From Gyrodactylus bullatarudis (lineage: Eukaryota; Platyhelminthes; Monogenea; Gyrodactylidea; Gyrodactylidae), in assembly GCA_012064415.1 (NCBI GenBank), contig SSNU01000675.1:62001-126000 (forward strand): a stretch of DNA of 64,000 bases, read 5' to 3'. The notes below the pieces were generated by a model, which searched no databases, was not told the DNA's origin, and saw only the letters and a program-made list of their open reading frames with translations. How positions within the stretch are numbered: position 1 is the first letter of the stretch; every line of letters begins with the position of its first letter. Position numbers and translations under genes: made by a program. Below are positions 14,101-25,100 of the stretch, one piece after another.

Positions 14101-17100
14101 TTTTTGAAAAATAAAGACATTGTATTGTGTGAGTTCAAACTATTTTTAACAGGGTAATAAATAATTCTGTAATAATTCTGATTATTATAACAATCACTAT
14201 AATTTTTTTCTTTTTCTACAGATAGACTAATACAAGCCAGAAGCGAACATAGTCAGGTAGCAAGTAAACAACGTTATAGTCAATCAAATGGAAACTTGCT
14301 AATTTAGTCTATGATTTTGACAAAAAGATGACTACTCTTTGGATTTATCATCAGGTCTCTCATTGCGCAGTAAAAGAATTTAATTTTTATTCGAAAAAAA
14401 AATTCACTTAACCTCATCAAGCTTGAAAGATTCTAACGAGAGGAGGATAAGAGGTTATAATATCTGGTTTAGATATACGCATATTTGTTTTTAAGGGTAA
14501 ATATTTTTACCAGTGTAGATATTTAAAGTAATCATAAAAATATCCAGTGTAGATATGGGAATGAGGAAAGAAGGTAGGTAGAGAATTTGAAGTTTATCCC
14601 AGAGAAGAAGCCTATATACGGGACAATTTTGGAAATTAATTACAGCAAAGAGGAAGATGATAAGATAAAGAGTGGAAAGCTTGAGGAATTTGTGTTCATC
14701 CACTGACAGTTAAATTGGTATTCTCAATGAATAAGACTTACTTTTTCTCAAGCTGGTAGATTGTTTCATCATTCTCGTCCCGGTTCTTGGTCTTTACATA
14801 TGGCCCTGAACTATATCCAGCTGTAAGGCTCTGAGGTAGACTGCCTAACTTTGATTGGTGTGCCAATTCAACCAGCTTTTTGAGGGTTTGGTCAAATTTC
14901 ACTTGAAGCAGACCATTCTCTTTGCGTAGGCGACTGTTTTCTTCGGTGAGACTCTGAACATTTTCCTCCAAGTCAGAGCATTTCTTTGTGATTTCTGTGC
15001 GCTGTTCCTTTGTCTCGACAAGTTGGCTTTGCAAAGAGCTCATAGTATTAGATGCATTTTGCATGTCAGATGACCAGTTATTCTTGTCAGCTTCGTAGAC
15101 GTCCATTTGGCGTTGAATTGCCAGCTTGATTAGAGGAAAGAGACAATTTTTAATGAGTAAAGAGACAGAATCAGAGAGTTATTATAACAATTATTGATCA
15201 GGAAGAGTTTTGAGGGAAATATTAATGTTTTGAGTGTTTGCTAAACTCTAGTTTAGAGCATAGAGATTGGCTAGAGAGAAGAGGAATTAAATTGCATTTG
15301 AATGTGGGGGTACTCACTTCTTTTGTAGTAACAAGACTTTCAAATTTCTTAACTTCAAGATCCTTTTGTTTTAGGTCTTCAGTTAACTCGGACACTTTGA
15401 CTTCCAATTCAGCTATTCGGGTTTCATAAGATTCCTTTGTGGACTGATACTTTAATTTCCACGATTCAATTTCAGATTGATAAATCTAGCAAAAAATCAT
15501 GATTTTTTCATGATAATAAAAAGTAATAATTGCTTCTTAAAGTAGGGAAAGTAACATTAATTACTCTTTCATGTCTAAAACAAATCAATGGTAATTTTAG
15601 ATTTTGAAAAATAACCAAAAATTAGGATCAAAATCTGCATTTATCTTTAATCTCAAATAATTTATTTTTTTTATAGTCTTGTAAACATTTTTTATCAAGT
15701 ACACGTAAAGGAAAACATGTAGGGATTAAGATGTTTTGCAAATATTCTTTTTACATCAAAAAGTTGATAAGAGTTTTTTGATCGAAAACATTTCTTTGTG
15801 AGAGGGAACAATAAAGGCTATTACTATGGTAACAAAATACATTGAATAGCTCGTATTGTCTCTATTTCTCAGGGTTTGTAAATCATTTGATTCTATGCAA
15901 TCGAGATTTTACTACTTTGACAAAAAAATATTTTTCTCGGAACCATTTGAATTTTTCGATTATTCCGAAGGAAAATTATCCAAAATTTAGAGGTTGATTT
16001 TTTCTTGGAACCAGTAAGTTTCCATCTGTAAGGCCAAATTCGGACTCTTTATCTATTGTTGATAACAAATATCAGAATTTAACTCTTGGATTAAAAGTTC
16101 TTGGAAATTCAAAAAAACCGCCTAATTTTGACCAAATTTAACTTTTTTCCATAACCTATTGGCTCATTTCATTAAAAGATTAATTTATTCCTAACGTTCC
16201 AGAGAAAAAGTATTGAGTTTTTTGTAAAAATACTAGTTTTTGTTCAACTTTAAAATTATCAACAGCCCAACTTTAATCTCATGTTTTTACAATGCCAAGA
16301 AAACATTAAACAATGGGCAAAACAAAGAAGAAAAAGAAACTTTAAGACAAATATGCAGTGGAAACAATCAAGGTTATAAAACATGGAAAAAATTTGACTC
16401 GGCGAACAACCTTCAACCTGATTAATCAAGAACTTTGTAAAACAGTTTAGTATATATAACAGGGAATCTGAATCATCCGAAGCGAAATGAATCATTTTTA
16501 ACTTAATTACACAAAAATAGTACACATGGAATAAAAACATGTAACATGAATGTACACTTTGTACTACAAAGTTTGTAGGTTTAACTTACGAAGGGAGTAC
16601 TTTTCTCATGACCAATCTGTAGGGTTAGTGAAAAAGTGATATTTTTATTAATGGATTATTATTATCTTTCATTCGCATGGGTATTAGGGTTCTTCAGATA
16701 ATTCAGATTCAGATCCGTCGGAAAAAAATCCGAAAAGGTACCGAAAATAAAATTATTAAAACAAGTATTAATTTTCGATAATCTTGTGGAATATACTTTT
16801 TTCTCAATAAGTTATTCAAATTAAAATTCAAGAGCTTATAAAATGTCTAAAAGAAATTTATTCTTCGCAAGAACCATCTCTAAGGATACCTAGGATCTAT
16901 CTATCGTTCTTTAAGCTTTGATAATAATAGATCAAGGATCAATGATATCATCCTACCAGAGAGATAGCTTGCTAAGACATTATAAAATTTAGCTCCAGCG
17001 AAGAATTGTTATTTGATTTAAAATGTGTAGGATTTCTATACAATAAAACAAATCAAAACTTATTTCATAGTTATTTTTTTGTTTATATCTAAAGTAAAAT

Positions 17101-20100
17101 TGTGGGGATTCGGAAATTTTCGGAATATTTCTGAATCTGAAGAACCCTAATGGGTATGTCATGTGTGGACTTTTTTAATCAGACTTACCTTGGAAAAGTG
17201 AGTAGCTGCCTCGAGTTGTTCGTTCAAGTCTTCGATACGCTCCAAATGGTTCATTTTGACATTTTCATAGCCCTTGATTTGATTCATGGCCGAGTTAAGT
17301 TCAAGTTGGAGTTCACTAATACGACTAACGTTCTCAGTTTTCAAGGCTTTCTCCTCGTCTGTGACATTCATCTTGTCTGAGTTTGCATCAATGTTAGTCT
17401 GAAGTTCAGTAAGGATATTGGTGCACTTTTCAACCATACCGTGAAACTCCAAATTGGCCAAGGGAGCAGCAGCATGCGTATCCTTCTTGTCGTAGTAGAC
17501 AACACTTTCTTTGCCATTCGTATTGGTAACATTATTGTTTAGCAGAGTGATTTGGTATTGTTTAGTTAAGCACTCGAGATCATTGCGCAGAGCTGTTAAT
17601 TCGAGTTGAGTCTTGATAAGTTCATCGCCGATAGTCTTTTTGGCATCAAGCAAGGACAGATTCTCTGACTCAAGTAGGGAGAGTTTATTCTTTTCTTGTT
17701 CCAGTTCACATTGAGCTTGGTTAAACTTTTCTTCTGATATTGTCAGTTGACTTTTCAAGGAATGAAGGACATCTTCAATGTTGGCTGTTGGACACAGGTC
17801 AATTGTACCATCATTGGTAGAGTCTGGTACAACTGAACTTGAGACAATGTAGTTATTGTTATTATTAAGAGGGTTGTTGTTGTTCAGGAGATGTCGACAA
17901 TAACGCTGGTCTCTTTTATATGTGAATCCAGCAAAGGTGAGATTATCCCCGGTGAAGTAGCTAGTCTGATTGATTTTTTTCTTTTTACTCTGAGTTTCAT
18001 TACTTCCTCCATACTTGGCGAGGATAGATGAGCAACCGGAACTGCTAGTAATACTGTGATTAGGATCGGAAAGTTCTCTACTATCAAACTTTATATTTGA
18101 TGTATCGATTTCTGAGTTGACGACCGGGCGAATTGGAGCTTCAGTATTGGCCAGATTAATCCAGTCGATTAATTTGAAGAAGGGATGATTTTTAATCGAC
18201 AAGACACCATCATGTCCTAGCCGTTGATTCGCTGTCTTGAGGAGGCTTCTGAGGAAATCTTCTGCCTCCTCAGAGACTTCTGCTGAATACTCCCTATTGA
18301 TCTTCAGGGTCTTTTCATGTGCTAGAATATTGCAATATGTCTCGACTAGGGATTCTCCATAGAATGGAGGCTCGCCGAATAACATTTCATAGCAAATGAT
18401 GCCGAGAGACCACCAATCACATTCTGGTCCAATATAACCTGGCTTTGACTGACAATCCAACATTTCTGGGCTTATGTAGTCGGGTGTACCCATCGGATGA
18501 GAACAGAAATATCTATTTTGCTCATTCAAACGGACACATGAACCGAAATCTGCCAATTTTAAATGACCCCTAGCATCAAGCAGGAGATTGTCGGGCTTCA
18601 AATCCCGATGGATATATCCGAGGGAATGTAATACTTCTAATGCCAAGACTGTTTCGGCAAGATAGAATCTTGTTTGTTTCTCAGAGAACTGGCCACATTC
18701 CTCAAGCCAATAGTAGAGATCGCCACCTGGCATAAAATCCATGCAAATGTAAATGTTCTCCAAGTCCTAGATAGAAAATAAAGTAAATATTCTGTGCAAG
18801 AGTTAAGCTCCCTGTGAAACGTTGTTGATAGAACGAGTCGAGGCATTACAGGGAAGAAAAGAAAAGATCAAACACTAAAAAACCATAAAAATTCTTTTTC
18901 AATGCTGAATTCTACTCCCATTGAAGATGGATGAAAGGAAAAATCAAACATTAATAATTATAATAGTAACGCAAAAGAAAAATTCTTGTTTCATGAGAAC
19001 AAAAAGAAATCATGGAAATCTGAAACAGTGTTTCTTTAAATAGAAAATTGATATATTCACAAAAAGAAAATTATTGAAATTCTATTTAGACGTGCAAGAA
19101 GAAATTTTAGAATAATCGCTTCAAATTTCTCGATACAGTTAGACACTGGCAAGGGAAAACTTGAAAAATATTGCCTCTGGTACTTTTTATTTCATGTGTG
19201 ATATCAAGTGTTTCTTAATTTTTCCTAAAAAGTTGGTCTTTTTTAGAATAGGCTTAGTAATTGGCCTAGGGATGTGCCAATGGATCTTTTACAAGACTCC
19301 CAATAATGATAACTTAGATAAGCCTTTTAAACAGAATTAGAGAAAATTTACATTGATTGAGGCCTAATGGACCACTCTAAAAAGTTTAATTAAGTTTTAA
19401 CCTTAACAACTTCTGTGATAATCATCTGATCGATTTGAATTTTTGATATGTCAGAATTTGATTTATTCGCTATCGAATGATATATTTTTTATTCTGCTAG
19501 GTTATACTCGAATTAAATTACGGTCCCTTAAAATGAATAAGATTAAAAACAAATTCTGAAATTTAAAAAAAATTCTGTACAAACTGTTGCAAACAGGATT
19601 TTATTAAGGCATACTCAAGATAAAATATGGTTTTAATATAGCCAAACAGATAAATTATAATTATAAGATCAATAAGATTTTTTCATGCTTATTTGCATGG
19701 TATATAGAGACATAAATGATTACTATTTATACAGAAAAATTAGCAATGCAAGAAAGAAAAAGATCAACTGTGTCATAAAGAGAATGATTACAAACATTAG
19801 AGATTCATCGATTACACATCTGATGAAAATTATCATTTTATGGAAATTTATTTGCCATGTTTTTTGGCTAATTAAAATCAAGAATAAAAGATTTATTATT
19901 TAGTTAATATTAGTATCATCATCGTTCAAGAAAGAAATATGTAAAGTGAGAAACGTCTCAAGACAAACATAGACAAAGTTTAAATATTAACAAAAAAGAT
20001 TATCAAAGCGGTTGGAAGTAATTGGAGAAAAATGCTAATGATTTTGTGATGGAAAAATCTTTGATCAAAATAGAAATCCAGCTATTTTTAGTACATGATT

Positions 20101-20803
20101 TGTGTAGCTGATGGAATATCTGAACTTTTGCAAAATGAAAAAGAAATATTTTCCCAAAAGTACAAAAAGAAATGACAAGAGAATCGAAGACTTAAGTACA
20201 TTCATACAAGTAAGGAGAATTTCGAAAAATCAGGAGAAAAAACTCACCATAAATGCTTCGTGACATGCGACTAGCCAGTCTGTATTGTTAGCCTGAACCA
20301 TTATATCTCGTTCTTCCCAGAAAGCACTCTGAGAATGGTCAAGTAAATGCGCCTTATTCATTACTTTCATAGCGTAAACGCGTCGAGTTTGCTTATGACG
20401 AACCAAGTGGACCTTTCCGAAACCACCTCGTCCAATTATTTTTAGGGAATCAAAATCAGATGCTTTAGTTCTGCATTGTGAAATAAGATCTGCTACCTCG
20501 ACGAATCTGTATATAAAAACAAAAGACAGCTGTTTAAAAGAAGCAATAGATAAATTAGTGCATAAAATCCACAAATAATGGAAGTAGTGGACTTTTATCA
20601 ATAAAAATTAGGTATATATTCTATTTCTTGATAAAGAAAACTAACTTGGAACGGAATTTTTGAATGTTTTTCGATTTATGAGCAGATTGGAAATCACAAT
20701 CAGCAACTGCCATATAAACGACATCGAGTAGGGACTCTATATAACATGAGGAAGATGGATTGAGTAATTCCTTTTCTAAATCATAAATGTTTTTGGCAGT
20801 CAT
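5133..20803 (-). CDS. ROCK: Rho-associated protein kinase (ROCK), nine exons
   Basis: A Ser/Thr kinase activated by GTP-bound RhoA that phosphorylates myosin light chain and the myosin phosphatase subunit to drive actomyosin contraction. Coding exons, all with GT-AG borders and closing phases: 20803-20646, 20506-20248, 18766-17189, 16616-16590, 15485-15318, 15124-14742, 9203-8932, 6133-5937, 5876-5133; total 3786 nt, 1261 aa. The N-terminal helix matches family members (LLNPSSSCYIESLLD). Kinase residues about 71-345: G-loop GRGGFG, Lys100 in YAMK, HRD Asp194, DFG Asp212, then TPDYISPE; the hydrophobic motif is FAGFTY. A coiled coil follows to about residue 930, then a PH domain (about 955-1060) split by a C1 zinc finger (from His1082, with FNPPPGMECIKC), the ROCK arrangement. 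Human ROCKs are 1354-1388 aa; the shortfall is in the coiled coil, and I cannot point to a clear Rho-binding segment. The ATG at 20803 is the only in-frame one after an upstream stop. Introns of 60 nt to 5.5 kb hold repeats. Confidence 0.93.
6818..7110. repeat. Inverted-repeat element in a ROCK intron
   Basis: The left arm 'gcccacttttaccagttgaag' block (about 6837-6871) is repeated inverted at 7024-7053, and an outer 'catcaagaattcgaattt' is repeated inverted near 7078-7105. The core (from 'tggcgccaaa' or 'tggcgttaaa' to 'ttttcaggatcaagattaga') recurs at 11480-11670 and, weaker, at 23650-23850 and 27780-27950, so it is a dispersed MITE-like family. Confidence 0.65.
7394..7800. mobile_element. 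MITE copy A, TIR 'TAGGCTAG', with target-site duplication
   Basis: Ends are TAGGCTAG on the left and CTAGCCTA on the right, extended inward as imperfect inverted repeats of about 60 bp. The flanks GTGACTACTA (7386-7395 and 7801-7810) match 10 of 10, counting a shared TA. There is no coding capacity. The same element recurs at 28779-29201 with its own duplication and, diverged, at 57476-57870. An 8-bp duplication with this TIR would fit a hAT-derived element; a 10-bp one would fit a Mutator-like element. Confidence 0.8.
8222..8610. repeat. Long hairpin (inverted repeat) in a ROCK intron
   Basis: Arms of roughly 165 bp (about 8246-8410 and 8445-8605) are inverted copies separated by only about 35 bp. 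Landmarks are 'ccaatcagagttgagcag' against 'ctcaactctgattgg' and 'gccccaaataagtag' against 'ctacttatttggggc'. The weakly conserved outer ends continue to about 8222 and 8610. No coding capacity. Confidence 0.75.
9735..10010 (+). mobile_element. Decayed Penelope-like remnant (family 1), GIY-YIG region
   Basis: On the plus strand the segment parallels the family 1 element at 43386-43750, in the same order: 'ttgattcataaagattt', 'gaagactctattgatt', 'tacaaaaatcctagtgacga' and 'ctactttggcctatgtgagc'. Stops and indels break every frame. It ends next to the foldback element at 10030. Confidence 0.65.
10030..10690. repeat. Large foldback element in a ROCK intron
   Basis: Arms of about 210 bp (10035-10255 and 10405-10620) are inverted copies around a ~150 bp centre. 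Landmarks are 'gatatttgggatcacc' against 'ggtgatcccaaatatc', 'gcagttaaatgcag' against 'ctgcatttaactgc' and 'gagctgataagatgagg' against 'cctcatcttattagctc'. The outer end matches the family also seen at 2050-2500, 15880-16240 and 49770-49890. The open frames inside are products of the repeat and are not called. Confidence 0.75.
14155..14285. repeat. Half copy of the 24738-24952 hairpin element
   Basis: 'acagatagactaatacaagc' and 'catagtcaggtagcaag' through 'acaacgttatagtcaatc' match the right arm of the hairpin at 24885-24956; the left arm is absent. Confidence 0.65.
15880..16240. repeat. Diverged member of the foldback family
   Basis: The segment ends in 'ggctcatttcatt' and 'gtaaaaatactag' in the same spacing as the foldback ends at 2360-2500 and 10550-10680. 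It lies in the ROCK intron between the exons at 15485 and 16590. No coding function. Confidence 0.45.
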
Positions 20804-21482
20804 TTTTTCATATTTTCTTCTTGTTGATTCAATGACGATTTTAAACAATTATGAAACGCTTGTAAAATCACAAATCGTGTTTAAAATTTCCTTTGCACCA
20901 AAATTAAGTGACCAAATATTAAACTTGAATTTAAAAATGAGAATTTTGACCAAAAGAATTGTCATCATCTGATGGTCATAGTCGGGTTGAGACTGAATTA
21001 AACTCTTGAAGTAGTACTCGCGGGATTTTTTATTCGATTTGAATTACAGTTACTTCAATCGCTGTCTTAATTTCGAATGATTATCTTGTAAATCTTTCTT
21101 TAATCATAATAATTATTAAATAGTATTTAATGAATACCCTTCAATTCACTAAAAATATATTTTGAACAATATTAAAGGTTCACAGTATTTTCATTTAAGA
21201 ATAAGAATAGTTCAGGTTGAACTGATCAACCATTGATTATTTGGTTTGTTGTGTAGACTTTGATACTTTCTGATGTATAATATATATCAGAAAAAATAGC
21301 ATGTCAACTGAAAAATGCAATATTTCTTATCTTTAAGTGAGTTGTAATTTTCTTGCCAAGTAAAAATTGAAATAATCATTTTTAATTTCAGTATCGGTCC
21401 TAGGATTTATTCAGATTTGCTTTGGCGACGTTAGTTTTCCAATCAACTCATGTTAATATTCATAATTGTCAAATCTTCTTAG
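20804..21482. other. Divergent upstream region shared by ROCK and the TXNDC17-like gene
   Basis: The two genes point away from each other across this stretch. It should contain the ROCK 5' UTR/promoter and the unresolved first exon of the thioredoxin gene. I see no clear TATA box with a matching start, and no CpG-rich core. Confidence 0.4.
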
Positions 21483-21944
21483 GTGAAAATCCTGCACGAG
21501 AATGACATAAAAAAGATTGAAAATTTCGTGGAGAATGAACTCAAGACAGGTAGACGAGTGGCAAGTTTCCTAGTTGGCACTCATGACCCTACAACCAAAG
21601 AGTCCTGGTGTCCAGACTGTCGAGCAGGTTATTCTAGAATATTTATCAATTGTTTTTACAGCTGAAAAGATTGTCAATGAAGTTATGTACTTTACATTTC
21701 AAAATTTCACACTGATCTACTCAGAAGTCGGTGACAAGGATTCATGGAAAAAAGAGGATAACGTCTGGAGAAAGGATCCGTTTTATAAGCTGACTCAAAT
21801 TCCAACCATGATTAGATATAAGAGAGTAAGGTTAAAGTTGACCTAACCCTTTTCCTAAAGGATCATAAACGAAGTGAAGAAATTAGACTTGTCAATGATG
21901 ATTGCAAGAAGATTGAAAACATTTTCAGCTTCTTTAATAATTGA
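21483..21944 (+). CDS. TXNDC17: TXNDC17-like thioredoxin (TRP14 family), first exon missing
   Basis: A small cytosolic thioredoxin-fold disulfide reductase of the TRP14/TXNDC17 family. Visible exons are 21483-21627, 21662-21825 and 21861-21944, giving about 130 codons; the family is about 123 aa. The hallmark active site SWCPDC is present (Cys-Pro-Asp-Cys), at the expected distance from the N-terminus, followed by the IYSEVGD strand and the cis-Pro segment QIPTM. The two introns, 34 and 35 nt, have gtta/gtaagg donors and TTTTTACAG/CCTAAAG acceptors; reading through either one gives a stop, and both are in phase. The exon at 21483 opens in phase 0 at Val with no in-frame ATG, so a very short first coding exon must lie in 20804-21480; I could not fix it. 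Confidence 0.85.
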
Positions 21945-22075
21945 TTCTTTTTTCCCTGAAAAGAATGCACTTGGAAATTCAATATATTTTTACTACTATA
22001 TTTACCTCGTTTTACTTTATAGTAGGCACAACGTTTTAGAAATATTTTTTTCCATTCTGTTAATTGTATATCAAT

Positions 22076-22081
22076 AATAAA
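22076..22081 (+). terminator. Poly(A) signal of the TXNDC17-like gene
   Basis: AATAAA 132 nt after the stop codon, and 46 bp from the convergent stop codon of the MFS gene. Confidence 0.55.
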
Positions 22082-22126
22082 ATTGGTTCAAAATAAATGA
22101 TTTCAAAATTAAAATTCAAGCTCGAA

Positions 22127-25100
22127 TCAATCCAAGAGTTTACTTGTCCCATCATCCGAGGAGAACTTGAACTTTTTGCCATTCTTTGAGCGTCTGACAA
22201 TTTCCGAAGTAGTCATTGAAGAGCCGGGTGGCTTCTTTTCCTTGCCAAGAATCATTTGGAAGAATAATTTGACAAAATCCAGGTTGAAAATTGTTTGCAG
22301 AATATCAATCTATGGAGAGAAAGTTGTCTTAAATTGTGAAAGTTAAAGGCTAGCTATTTCTGTCTCAAGTACTGAGCTTATTAGTAAAAAGTAATTAGTA
22401 AGCTTAACTTGATTTGAGGCAGTTATCAAGATACTCAATAGAATTTTAATAAAACCTATCGGTTTAGAATCTAGACTCTAGATATATTATTGAAGCAGTC
22501 AGGATTCAATACGACAATTTTCTAAAGAACATTGTTACTACTGATGTAAAGTGGATTTATTTGATTGATCAGAGTCGAAATAGGTCATGGAAGAGAGTAG
22601 GAGATCATGTCACACAGCCTACCGAAAATCGATTCGCCAAGAAGGTGATGTTGACCGTCTCTTGGACAATGAAAGGAATTGTTGACTTTGAGCTCTTAGA
22701 TTATGGTAAAACTGTCAATGCTGAGCGTTATCTGTCTTATTTGAAAGAGATGGTGCTCAAACTTGGACAAAACCACCCAAGATTTGGCAGAATAACTTTT
22801 CTTCAAGACAGTACCAGAAAAGTTATCTGGGAAAAGAGGTTAAAAAATTTTTTGAAGAAGAGAACTTTGATCTCATTGATCACCCACCGTATAGTCCGGA
22901 TCTGCTCCGTCTGATTATCACCTTTTCAACTCATTACAACACTTCCTAAAGTTTAAACATTTCAGATCAAAAGAGGAGGTAAAAATTGGACTTGAAGACT
23001 ATTTTGCTTCAAAATCTGAAGAATTCTATGCAGATGGTATCCAACAACTGCTAATTCGTTGGGAAAAATGCCTCAACTCTTCAGGAAACTATTTTCATTA
23101 AATGTTCATGTTGAAATGTATATAAAATATCAAAAAATGCTTAGTTCGTATTTAGTCCCATTACTTTTCTCGCAACCTGATAAAAACCTAAACCAATCAG
23201 CGATCACATTTTAATATGATTGTTTAAAAACAAAATAAAGTTTTTAAAATTACCATGGAGAAGGCAAGAACGACACAGCTTATGAACAGAGCTGTTCCAC
23301 CGAGTGCTGAAGAAGCTGAATCAGATTCAAATTTACGATGGATATAACCAGTGATTGCTGGCAAAATCATTTGACCGAATAGTGCTGAAATTATTTTTGA
23401 TTGGCCCACCGAGATGTTTCCACAAATGTCTAGAGAAATTTGTTTACCATTCGAATCTCTTGAGGTAACTATGGAGAAATAAATGATTGTTGGCATTATT
23501 ACAGCTCTCAGCATGCCCAATCCGAAGCCAATCATTATTGAACCCATCCTAAAAAGTATGGAAAAACTAAAGTGATTTGTATTATACTCGTATTCGTAGT
23601 CATTAGAGTTTACCCTTTCTGGGATCGTAAAGCTAATTGATATGAAGTTTAGGATCTATGATTTTTACAGAAATTTTTCTCAATTTTCTCATGAATATCA
23701 TTTTTAAGAAAAACATGGTAATTTTTCAAATTTCATTTTGGCGCTAAAATCCTATTTTTTAAACTATGAGGTGAAAGTGTTCATTGATTGAATAGTGGCA
23801 GAGTGGTCGAAAGAAATTATTCAAGTTAACAATTAGACTAGAAAATTGCCAAAAAATTTTTTGAAAAATACGCCCCTTTTGATCTATCGAAATCTGGATT
23901 CCAAATAATCTTCAACGTATTCGAATTCTTCATGAAAAAATTGAGAAAATTTTCCGTAAAAATCAACTTCATATCAACCAACTATAGTTGTGACATTCAA
24001 AAAGCTATTCTAATTCTGGATTGATGAGAAACACAAAATTATCTGAATGCAATATCCTAACTAACATTAAATCAATCATGTTTTATGCAAGAATGAAACT
24101 CAATTTTCCTAGAAGCCTTCATAACTCTCTAGTTTAAACTGATAAAAGTGTGATTTCTTTAGATTTGAATACAAAATAAAAATGAGGTCGAAATTCACCG
24201 CAAGTCTTTAGATGGAGTTTCTTTGGGAAAAATATTTACGTATTCTGAAAACATGAAACATCTCTAATTGCGGTCGAGGATCATGATTTCTCGAATATCA
24301 ATTTTATTTTTCTAATACGTCCGAAAATTCACATAAAATCGTAATTAGAAGAGTATAGAAAAAAGAAGATATATTAACACCAAATTTACATTTCTCAAAG
24401 GTACATCAGTAGTGTCTCTTTGATAATGATAAAATTTTATTTTAATTCTGTTATCTACAGACTTCAATGACTAAAAATATTATTTTGAAAATTGATCAGT
24501 AATTTTCATTTCAAATGAATTTTTAGTTTGAGTAGAGAAATTCAATTACAGTCAATAACCAAGATAGTAACAAGAATAGTGGAATGACAAATCAGACGTA
24601 GCTTCTCAAAAATAGTGGAATAATATGGACCATATCATATGGTGTATTCGAAGGTATATAAGGTAATTTGGTACCCTCACACACATCCATGTCGTATGCA
24701 GTGAAACTAGTAATTAGCAATTGAAGTTAATTTTTTAACTATAACGTTGTTCGCTTGCTACCTGACTATATTGTCTTCTGGCTTGTATTGGTCTATCTGT
24801 AGAAAAAGAAAGGGGATAACAATCACTGTAATTTTTATAATCCTTATTCTTTAAGAAATACTAAACCTTTCTCTCCCCTTTCTTTTTCAACAGATAGACC
24901 AATACAAGCCAGAAGACAACATAGTCAGGTAGCAAGCGAACAACGTTATAGTCAATCTATGCCGATCAGCTCCCTGAAGAACTACTTGGTTCAAAATTAT
25001 AATTTTTTAGCATTACACAACACAAAACAAGAAAATTCACTAGTTTTTAAGAGTCATATTATTTTATTGTTATTATAGTTTGTGTAAAATTAAGAGTACT

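Noticed and set aside
20803..20848. N-terminal extension of ROCK above the ATG at 20803
   Set aside because: The in-frame sequence resembles a family N-terminus slightly but has no ATG and meets a stop codon at 20849-20851; it would need an unseen upstream exon.
21301..21350. ATG at 21301 with a strong GTGAGT donor as the first TXNDC17 exon
   Set aside because: The frame from this ATG has TAA directly at the donor, and the next ATG gives the wrong phase for the exon at 21483.
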